Assembly: GCF_042432825.1 (NCBI RefSeq)
Contig: NZ_JBHLWN010000060.1
Span: forward strand, 1-64,000
From: Gordoniibacillus chartarius
Lineage (GTDB): Bacteria; Bacillota; Bacilli; Paenibacillales; NBRC-103111
Direction of reading: 5' to 3'
DNA: 64,000 nucleotides
The stretch's first letter is position 1, and every line of letters starts with the position of its first letter. The position numbers and the translations under genes were made by a program. Under the pieces are notes generated by a model that worked only from the letters and a program-made list of their open reading frames with translations, made no database searches and had not been told where the DNA came from. Below, in pieces: positions 57,980 through 64,000 of the stretch.

Positions 57980-58981
57980 ATGAGATTTAGCCGCTGTTTG
58001 CCTTTTGTAATCTTGCTGGCACTGTCCGTATGGATGCTTACCGCATGCTCCGCACTGCCCTATACCAAGCCTAAACCGACCGGGAAACCGCTTAAAATCG
58101 GACTGATGCTGGCAGACTACGGGCTCGGCGATCAATCTTACAACGATGCCGCATTTCGCGGCTTAACCCGGGCGCGGGACGAGCTGGGGATCGTCTTCGA
58201 CTACCGCGAGCCGCCGTCCGAGGGCGTCTACGAGCAAGGCCTGCTGGAGCTCATTGAGGCCCGCTGCGACCTGGTCGTAGCGGTAGGCTTCAGTTCCAAG
58301 ACCAGTTTGGAAAGGGTCGCCGTCCGATATCCTGCCGTGCCGTTCCTGCTGGTCGACGAGACGTCGGAGCTTCCGAACGTGTCCACGCTTACGTTCAAGG
58401 AGGAGGAGGGCAGCTACTTGGCGGGCATTGTGGCAGGCCTCAAAACAAGCACCAATACGATCGGCTTTATTGGCGGTATTGACGTTCCGGTCATTAATAA
58501 ATTCGAAGAAGGCTTTGAGAAAGGAGCTCGCGCAGCCAATCCGAAAGTCAAGGTGCTGGGACTCTATGGCGATACCTTCGGCGATCCGGAGCAGGGCAGG
58601 AGGCTGGCCCGGACGCTGATCGATCAGGGGGCCGACGTGCTGTATGCAGCGGCAGGCTTGACGGGCAGCGGCGTACTGCGATATGCCGAAGAAGCCAAGG
58701 TGTACAGCATCGGAGTCGACAGCGACCAATTTACCATAGCGGAGCGGTCCGTACTCACTTCCATGCTGAAGCATATCGACGTAGGCCTGTACGTTGCCGT
58801 GCGATCGTTCGTGCAGGAAGGCAGCCTGACTAAGAAACATATTCGGCTCGGTTTGCGCGATAACGGCGTCAGCCTCGCTCCGCTTCGCCTGTCCCCGCTC
58901 AGTCCGCAGGAACGGGAAATATGGGATCGCCTTACGGAGCCGCTGTTGTCCGGTGCGAAGCCGGAAACCGCAGAGCGGTAA
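57980..58981 (+). CDS. BMP-family (Med/PnrA-like) nucleoside-binding-type lipoprotein
   Basis: 333 residues. The signal ends in the lipobox MLTAC, so the protein is anchored outside the cell. The mature part follows the basic-membrane-protein fold: IGLMLADYGLGDQSYNDAAFRGL, LVVAVGFSS, YPAVPFLLVDETS, EGSYLAGIVAGL, TNTIGFIGGIDVPVINKFEEGFEKGA and VYSIGVDSDQF. Relatives bind purine nucleosides for ABC import or, like B. subtilis Med, act in regulation. No ABC genes follow; instead a GGDEF-EAL membrane protein starts 12 nt downstream. A periplasmic-type sensor feeding that protein is the natural inference. AAAGGA lies ten nucleotides before the ATG. Confidence 0.88.
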   Translation: MRFSRCLPFVILLALSVWMLTACSALPYTKPKPTGKPLKIGLMLADYGLGDQSYNDAAFRGLTRARDELGIVFDYREPPSEGVYEQGLLELIEARCDLVVAVGFSSKTSLERVAVRYPAVPFLLVDETSELPNVSTLTFKEEEGSYLAGIVAGLKTSTNTIGFIGGIDVPVINKFEEGFEKGARAANPKVKVLGLYGDTFGDPEQGRRLARTLIDQGADVLYAAAGLTGSGVLRYAEEAKVYSIGVDSDQFTIAERSVLTSMLKHIDVGLYVAVRSFVQEGSLTKKHIRLGLRDNGVSLAPLRLSPLSPQEREIWDRLTEPLLSGAKPETAER

Positions 58982-58993
58982 GGAGGGCATGGA

Positions 58994-61063
58994 ATGAAGC
59001 TTCGTACAAAATTATTGATGCATACGATGGTGGCGTTACTGCTGGCGGCGCTGCTGGTCGGATTCATTCTCGTCAAGATGCTCGATATGCAAGCTTCGGA
59101 CAAGGATAACGTTGCCGCAATAGTGACCGTTCAACGGCTCGAATCATCTATCGTTCTTACCCAGCAGGCGCTCAATCACTATGCCTTTAACATTACCTTC
59201 GGGAGTGAGGCCGAGGCCAGACAGCAGCTGGAGCGCAGCGGGCAGGTGATGGGCGAGCTGCGAAAAATTCTCGAGCACCTCGACAGCACCGGGCAAGTGA
59301 GGTCTGATGAAGCTAAAGAAATCATGGGCCTTCTTGCCGCTGCAGAAGCCAAATGGAACGATCTGCAAGCATCGGCCAAGACGGCGATGGCCTTGCAGGA
59401 TCAAGTCGATTCGAACCGGCAGTCCATCCGGACCGCAGGCATACTGAATGACTTATTCAATCTTCAGAGGCTGGTTCAGGCGTTATACGAGCACCACACG
59501 TCGACGCTGGAGTCCGAGATCAAGGGGATCATATGGTTTTGTGCGCTCGGCGTCATGATGCTGATCTGGATTGCGTACTTGTCGAACGACCGGCTGACAC
59601 GCCATATTACGAAACCGGTCAAGACGCTTGCCGATCAAGCCCAAGCGGTTGCCGCCGGCCGTCTGACCAAGGTGGAAGAGCATCCGGCCCAGGACGAAAT
59701 CGGCGACCTGAGCCGATCGTTCTCCAGCATGGTGCGGCAGCTGGAGGAGCTGATTTATTTCGATCCGCTGACGGAGCTGCCCAATCGCCGCAAGTTCTTG
59801 AATCAGCTGGAGCAGGAGCTGTCCGTGGCGCGGTCCGGCGGTCGAAAATTCGCCATGCTTTATCTCGATCTGGACCGCTTCAAGAACGTTAACGATTCGC
59901 TTGGTCATACGGCAGGGGACCAGCTGCTGCGGACGTTCGCAAGCCGGCTGAACGGCTATATGGCCGGCCATGGGACGGCGTTCCGGTTAGGCGGCGATGA
60001 ATTCGCCGTACTGGTCCCCCTGGTTGACGACACGCAGGAGCTGTCCGAGCTGTGCGGGCAGATCATCTCCTCGGTGTCGCTTCCTTACACGATCGAGAGC
60101 CACGAGCTGTATGTGACCGCCAGCATCGGCGTCAGCCTGTACCCGACCGATGCGGATGACGGAGAGACGTTGATGAAGTACGCCGATATGGCGATGTACC
60201 GGGCGAAGAAGCTGGGGGCGAACCATTATCAGTTCTACCATCCGCAGATGAGCGACGCCGTTCTGGAGAAGCTGGAGCTGGAAAGCAAGCTGAGGCGGGC
60301 TCTCGAGCTTAACGAGCTGGAGCTGAAATATCAGCCCCAGATGGACGTGCAGACCGGCCGGATCCATGGTGTTGAAGCGCTGCTGCGCTGGAACCAGTCC
60401 GAGCTTGGTCCTGTGCCTCCGTCCCGGTTCATTCCGCTTGCCGAGGAGACGGGGCTGATCGTGCCGCTCGGCGCCTGGGTCCTGAAGGAAGCTTGCCGCC
60501 AAAACAAACAATGGCAGCTGAGCGGCCTGCCTCCGATTCGCGTATCCGTCAACTTATCGGCGCTGCAGTTCCAGCAGCAGGATCTGGTGGAGACGATACG
60601 CCGTATTCTCGAGGAGACGCAGCTCGACGCGCGCTACTTGGAACTGGAAATTACCGAAAGCGTCGCCATGTTTAACGAGGCTTCGGTCATCCATACGCTC
60701 GGAGAGCTGAAGCGGCTCGGTCTGCAGCTGGCCATTGACGATTTCGGTACCGGCTACTCCTCTTTCAGTTATATCAAGAAATTTGCGGTCGACTCGCTCA
60801 AGGTCGATCAATCGTTTATTCGCGATATAGCCAGTAAAGATGAGGATGCAGCCATAGTAGCGGCTATGGTAAAACTGGCGCATAGTTTACAGATGAAGGT
60901 CGTCGCTGAAGGGGTCGAGACGACCGAACAGCTGGAGCTGTGCCGCTCCTGGAATTGCGATGTCGCCCAAGGGTACTTGTTCAGTCACGCCGTCAAGGCG
61001 GAAGATATCGTCCTTCTGCTGAGTGAGGAGCAGCAGCAGCAGGCTGTGGGAGTGATAACATGA
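58994..61063 (+). CDS. Membrane-bound HAMP-GGDEF-EAL c-di-GMP enzyme
   Basis: 689 residues. Two transmembrane segments (about 8-30 and 175-197) bracket an extracellular helical domain of some 145 residues, followed by HAMP (HITKPVKTLADQAQAVAAGRL). The GGDEF domain has DPLTELPNRRKFL, LDLDRFKNVNDSLGHTAGD and an intact FRLGGDEFAVL (about 331). The EAL domain has VEALLRW (about 461), LELEITES, IDDFGTGYSS, KVDQSFI and AEGVETTEQL, so both synthesis and hydrolysis of c-di-GMP look possible. AAGGAGGG precedes the ATG. It is sandwiched between a lipoprotein and a PAS-GGDEF gene, which it overlaps by ATGA. Confidence 0.92.
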   Translation: MKLRTKLLMHTMVALLLAALLVGFILVKMLDMQASDKDNVAAIVTVQRLESSIVLTQQALNHYAFNITFGSEAEARQQLERSGQVMGELRKILEHLDSTGQVRSDEAKEIMGLLAAAEAKWNDLQASAKTAMALQDQVDSNRQSIRTAGILNDLFNLQRLVQALYEHHTSTLESEIKGIIWFCALGVMMLIWIAYLSNDRLTRHITKPVKTLADQAQAVAAGRLTKVEEHPAQDEIGDLSRSFSSMVRQLEELIYFDPLTELPNRRKFLNQLEQELSVARSGGRKFAMLYLDLDRFKNVNDSLGHTAGDQLLRTFASRLNGYMAGHGTAFRLGGDEFAVLVPLVDDTQELSELCGQIISSVSLPYTIESHELYVTASIGVSLYPTDADDGETLMKYADMAMYRAKKLGANHYQFYHPQMSDAVLEKLELESKLRRALELNELELKYQPQMDVQTGRIHGVEALLRWNQSELGPVPPSRFIPLAEETGLIVPLGAWVLKEACRQNKQWQLSGLPPIRVSVNLSALQFQQQDLVETIRRILEETQLDARYLELEITESVAMFNEASVIHTLGELKRLGLQLAIDDFGTGYSSFSYIKKFAVDSLKVDQSFIRDIASKDEDAAIVAAMVKLAHSLQMKVVAEGVETTEQLELCRSWNCDVAQGYLFSHAVKAEDIVLLLSEEQQQQAVGVIT

Positions 61064-62418
61064 ATCGATGGCTTCAGCGTCTGCACGGTACGGCGGGGGA
61101 AGGCCAGCAGGACGAGGAGCTCCAGCTTGCCTACGGCATGGTGGAGGCGCTCACGAATAATGCGACGGTTGCTTTTATCGTATGCGATATGAACAATATC
61201 GTCATCTATGTGAATCGGACGTCGGAGACGGTGTTCGGCTGGAAGGCAGCCGAAATGATCGGCCGACGGCTGCCGACGATCGGCGAGCAGGCTTGGCCGG
61301 AATTTCAAGACAAATTGCGCAGGCTGGAATGGAACTTCATCGACGACGATGCGCTAAGATGCCGTAAGGACGGCTCGGTCTTCAGCGCCAGCGAGACGAT
61401 AGCTGCGATACGCAACGCGCAGGGGACTGTCGTCTCCTACGCGTGTATCGTGCGGGATATTTCGGCGCGAAAGAAGGCGGAGCGCCAGCTGAGAGAGAGC
61501 GAGCAGCGCTTCCGGTCCCTGTTCGAGCAAAATTCCGATGCGACGCTGTCCCTGTCCCTTGACGGGAGGATGACCGACGTCAATCGGGCTGCGGAAGGCA
61601 TGACCGGCTATGCTGGCGAAGAGCTGCTGGGGAAGGCGCTCGCAGACTTGATCGTGCCTGAGGACCACACGCTCTTCCAGGAGCTGTTCCTGGAAGCGAA
61701 AGGCAGCGGGGCCCAGCAGTTTGATACGGCCCTGAAGAACAAGCAAGGCCGCCGGGTCGAGCTGACGGTCAAGCTGCTGCCGATTCTCGTCGACGGTGAA
61801 GTCGTCGGCATCTATTGTATTGCCAAAGATATAACATCCCACCGCGAAGCGCTGACGACGATCAATTATATGGCCTTCTACGATGCGTTGACCGAGCTGC
61901 CGAACCGCCGCTTATTCCAGGAACGGCTGCGAAGCTCGCTGATCTCCGCAAACGTAGGCGGTAACCGGTTTGCCGTGATCTGGATCGACCTTGACGGCTT
62001 TAAGCATATTAACGATACGTACGGACACGCTGCCGGAGACCAGGTGCTGCATACGATCGGCTCCAGATTGAAAGCGGCGGTGCGTGCCGACGATACGGCA
62101 GGCCGGATGGGCGGCGACGAGTTCACGGTGCTGATCGGCTCCGTATCCGACACGGGGCATGTGACGAAGCTCGCCGATCGGTTGCTCACGGTGCTGGGCG
62201 ATCCGATTGCTTATGGGGACGCAGAGCTGTCCGTAACGCCGAGCATCGGCATCGCCGTTTTCCCTGAAGACGGCACCGATGTCGACACGCTGCTGAATCA
62301 CGCCGACCGCGCCATGTATCACGTGAAGGAATCGGGCAAAAACGGCTATTGCTTATACAGTAAAATCAAGAGTCGTAAGGAAAATGACATGAAACAACCT
62401 GCATACCCAATAAACTAA
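61060..62418 (+). CDS. PAS-PAS-GGDEF diguanylate cyclase
   Basis: 452 residues, soluble. Two PAS domains (FIVCDMNNIVIYVNRTSETVFGW, with PAC-like YACIVRDISARKKAE; and SLSLDGRMTDVNRAAEGMTGYAGEELLG) precede a GGDEF domain (DALTELPNRRLFQERL, WIDLDGFKHINDTYGHAAGD, GRMGGDEFTVL). The GGDEF motif is intact at about residue 350. No EAL domain is present. The start codon overlaps the stop of the upstream gene (ATGA), so both c-di-GMP enzymes are made together. Stimulus unknown. Confidence 0.92.
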   Translation: MNRWLQRLHGTAGEGQQDEELQLAYGMVEALTNNATVAFIVCDMNNIVIYVNRTSETVFGWKAAEMIGRRLPTIGEQAWPEFQDKLRRLEWNFIDDDALRCRKDGSVFSASETIAAIRNAQGTVVSYACIVRDISARKKAERQLRESEQRFRSLFEQNSDATLSLSLDGRMTDVNRAAEGMTGYAGEELLGKALADLIVPEDHTLFQELFLEAKGSGAQQFDTALKNKQGRRVELTVKLLPILVDGEVVGIYCIAKDITSHREALTTINYMAFYDALTELPNRRLFQERLRSSLISANVGGNRFAVIWIDLDGFKHINDTYGHAAGDQVLHTIGSRLKAAVRADDTAGRMGGDEFTVLIGSVSDTGHVTKLADRLLTVLGDPIAYGDAELSVTPSIGIAVFPEDGTDVDTLLNHADRAMYHVKESGKNGYCLYSKIKSRKENDMKQPAYPIN

Positions 62419-62446
62419 AGTAGTACCGGGATTGCGGGGTGAACGT

Positions 62447-62878
62447 ATGGCAGTCGTTAAGGCAAGGGCGCGGGACGTAGATTTGATGGCGCGCTTGCTT
62501 CGAGCGGAGGCGGAAGGCGAAGGCGAGCAGGGCATGCTGATGGTCGGCAATGTCGGGATTAATCGAATTCGGGCGGACTGTTCGGACTTCAAGGGGATCC
62601 GCACCATTCCGCAAATGGTGTATCAGCCGCATGCTTTCGAGGCGGTTATTCACGGTTATTTTTATCAGGCTCCTCGTGACAAAGAAAGGCGTCTTGCCCG
62701 CCGGGTAATTAACGGCGAGCGGCTGTGGCCGTCCAAATTCAGCCTGTGGTATTTCCGGCCGGGCAGCGGCGTATGCCCGCAATACTGGTATAACCAGCCG
62801 CATGTCGGACGATTCAAGAGGCATTGCTTCTATCAGCCGACCGCGGGCGAATGCGAACGGATTTACAAAGCGTTTTGA
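62447..62878 (+). CDS. cwlJ: Spore cortex-lytic enzyme CwlJ / cell wall hydrolase
   Basis: 143 residues, the size of B. subtilis CwlJ (142). The Hydrolase_2 (SleB/CwlJ) domain is seen in DLMARLLRAEAEGEGEQGMLMVGNVGINRI (catalytic Glu), IPQMVYQPHAFEAV and WPSKFSLWYFRPG. There is no signal peptide, typical of CwlJ, which is placed in the spore coat during sporulation and degrades cortex at germination. GGGGTGA lies six to seven nucleotides before the ATG at 62447. No gerQ is visible next to it. Confidence 0.85.
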   Translation: MAVVKARARDVDLMARLLRAEAEGEGEQGMLMVGNVGINRIRADCSDFKGIRTIPQMVYQPHAFEAVIHGYFYQAPRDKERRLARRVINGERLWPSKFSLWYFRPGSGVCPQYWYNQPHVGRFKRHCFYQPTAGECERIYKAF

Positions 62879-62889
62879 TTTGCGGCGAC

Positions 62890-62935
62890 GGAAGATGTGC
62901 TGCCTTGCACCTTAGGGCGGCTCTTCCACGCCATC
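62890..62935 (+). terminator. Hairpin downstream of cwlJ
   Basis: GGAAGA and TCTTCC enclose an inner GCTGCC/GGCGGC stem (one G-T pair). A T-rich tract is lacking, so termination is uncertain. Confidence 0.4.
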
Positions 62936-62973
62936 TTAAGCGAACGGGCAGAGATTAAATTTTCCAAAACCTA

Positions 62974-63002
62974 TTGAAAATGAAAGCGCTATCTCCTATA
63001 AT
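62974..63002 (+). promoter_or_regulatory. Consensus-like promoter of the LacI gene
   Basis: TTGAAA (62974-62979), exactly 17 nt, then TATAAT (62997-63002). It is the best sigma-A promoter in the window; its spacer is occupied by a cre-like sequence. Confidence 0.75.
62981..62994 (+). promoter_or_regulatory. cre-like site TGAAAGCGCTATCT
   Basis: This 14-mer fits the degenerate cre consensus TGWAARCGYTWNCW at every position and lies between the -35 and -10 boxes of the LacI gene, where bound CcpA or the LacI protein itself would block RNA polymerase. Confidence 0.6.
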
Positions 63003-63010
63003 CAATATTG

Positions 63011-63024
63011 TGAAAAGGTTTTCA
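63011..63024. promoter_or_regulatory. Second LacI-type operator TGAAAAGGTTTTCA
   Basis: Perfect TGAAAA/TTTTCA arms around a GG centre, just downstream of the transcription start of the LacI gene. It is a likely autoregulatory site. Confidence 0.5.
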
Positions 63025-63043
63025 AGAAAGGTGCCGTATTATT

Positions 63044-64000
63044 GTGAAACCGACCATCCGTGATGTCGCCAAGCTGGCCGGCGTGTCCATCAGCACAGTC
63101 TCCCGCGTCATGAACACTCCGGAATCCGTCGTGGCGAGCAAGCGCGAGAAGGTTCAGCAGGCGATCGAGCAGCTGCAGTACCAACCGAACGGGCTGGCGC
63201 GAGGACTCATTTACCGTAAAACGAATTCGCTCGGCGTGATTATCCCCGACATTCAAAATCCTTACTACGCCGGCGTCATTCGCGGCATGGAGGATGCGGC
63301 GAAGACGCTCGGGTACAGCCTGATGATCTGCAATACGGATCACGACAAGCACCGGCTGTTCTCTTACTTCGAAAGCTTGAACGAGAAACGCGCGGACGGC
63401 ATCCTGTTCGCAAGCGAGGTCGTGTATCCGGATTATTATCAGGAAATGCGCTGCTACCGCACGCCGATTGTGCTTGTATCGACGCATTCGCTCGAATACG
63501 AGCTGCCGTCGGTCAAGATTAACGATGAGGCTGCCGCCTACGATGCCGTCAGCTACTTGATCTCGCAAGGCCATCGCAGCATCGGCATGATTTCGTTCGG
63601 GCTCACCGATCCGATTGCGGGACTGCCGAGATTGCAAGGATTTCAGCGCGCGCTGCGGGAGCACGGCCTGGAGGCCAGCGGCAAGCAGGTCATCTACGCC
63701 CAGCACTGGCATGACGAAGCGTATGATGCGGCCGCACAGCTGCTGCGGCAATTTCCCGGCATCACGGCGATTTTCACCGCTTCGGATGAATTCGCGATGG
63801 GCGTTCTGTCTTACCTGCACGATCACCATATCGCCTGTCCCGGACAAATATCGGTCATGGGCTTTGATAACATCCGGATGGCGCAGATGACGATTCCGAA
63901 GCTGTCGACGGTCGCACAGCCGGCGTACCGGATCGGCTATCGCTCCGTTGAGAAGCTGGATGGGTTAATTCGCGGCGAGCCTGCTTCGAATCTTCGCGAA
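63044..64000 (+). CDS. LacI-family transcriptional regulator (C-terminus beyond window)
   Basis: The 319 codons present start with a GTG about 10 nt after AAAGGTG. The LacI helix-turn-helix is complete: PTIRDVAKLAGVSISTVSRV then MNTPESVVASKREKVQQAIE. The sensor domain follows (LGVIIPDIQNPYYAGVIRGM, MICNTDHDKHRLFSYFESL, RADGILFASE, GHRSIGMISFG, ITAIFTASDEFAMGVLSYL, ISVMGFDN). Perhaps 15-25 residues are missing at the end. The promoter carries two LacI/CcpA-like operators, suggesting autoregulation and catabolite control. The regulated sugar pathway must lie beyond the window. Confidence 0.9.
   Translation, partial: MKPTIRDVAKLAGVSISTVSRVMNTPESVVASKREKVQQAIEQLQYQPNGLARGLIYRKTNSLGVIIPDIQNPYYAGVIRGMEDAAKTLGYSLMICNTDHDKHRLFSYFESLNEKRADGILFASEVVYPDYYQEMRCYRTPIVLVSTHSLEYELPSVKINDEAAAYDAVSYLISQGHRSIGMISFGLTDPIAGLPRLQGFQRALREHGLEASGKQVIYAQHWHDEAYDAAAQLLRQFPGITAIFTASDEFAMGVLSYLHDHHIACPGQISVMGFDNIRMAQMTIPKLSTVAQPAYRIGYRSVEKLDGLIRGEPASNLRE

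Overview
The window looks like chromosome from a Paenibacillus-type, spore-forming Gram-positive bacterium (Paenibacillaceae). It is moderately GC-rich, with strong AGGAGG ribosome-binding sites and frequent GTG/TTG starts. It carries sporulation and spore genes (Sda, CwlJ), a YfiT/BstA-type DinB protein, S-layer-homology (SLH) proteins, YesM/YesN two-component systems and sugar ABC importers encoded without their ATPase. These traits are typical of the family. The species cannot be named from the sequence alone.

Layout. 1-227: truncated end of an IS3-type element. 251-5618: housekeeping and accessory genes: a TetR regulator divergent from an SDR dehydrogenase across a perfect 16-bp palindrome, an aldo/keto reductase, a second SDR, a membrane-anchored NucA/NucB nuclease fused to an Excalibur domain, and a GyrI-like protein. 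6142-15691: a pectin (rhamnogalacturonan-I) locus with a leaderless PL11 lyase, YesM-type kinase, YesN-type regulator, lipoprotein and two permeases. 15692-17448: a possible leader RNA with an intrinsic terminator, an integral membrane protein and an inverted-repeat element. 17449-23181: a roughly 1,900-residue SLH surface protein with 12 Ig/cadherin-like repeats. 23237-31472: an arabinan/arabinoxylan locus with a GntR-LacI (AraR-type) regulator, AraNPQ-like importer, GH43 enzyme, ArsR-type regulator and GH51 arabinofuranosidase.

31564-43294: a DEDD exonuclease, a polytopic membrane protein, and a very large Ser/Thr kinase-AAA-TPR-GAF-PAS-PAS-GGDEF protein cut in two by an in-frame TAG. These are followed by a 1.3-kb array of about 25 hairpin-bearing 52-bp tandem repeats, a phosphodiesterase-family gene, a 14-unit 8-bp repeat, an L,D-transpeptidase and sda. 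43498-49636: a hybrid kinase with three receiver domains, an orphan CheR and a receiver-kinase, apparently one operon. 49715-57627: sugar isomerase-like protein, DinB protein, a second SLH protein with six internal repeats, a DapA-family aldolase divergent from a LysR regulator, a small membrane protein behind an 11-G tract, and an MFS transporter. 57980-62418: a BMP-family lipoprotein in tight operon with GGDEF-EAL and PAS-GGDEF proteins. 62447 to end: CwlJ and a truncated LacI regulator with a textbook promoter containing a cre-like site.

How it works together. Two loci import pectic oligosaccharides through lipoprotein/permease pairs that must borrow an MsmX-type ATPase, then digest them inside the cell. 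The other half of the window is dominated by signalling: c-di-GMP enzymes, a kinase phosphorelay and the sporulation checkpoint protein Sda. The least explained elements are the 52-bp array, the amber-split kinase/diguanylate cyclase, the lipoprotein/c-di-GMP operon and the terminator-bearing leader at about 15.8 kb.
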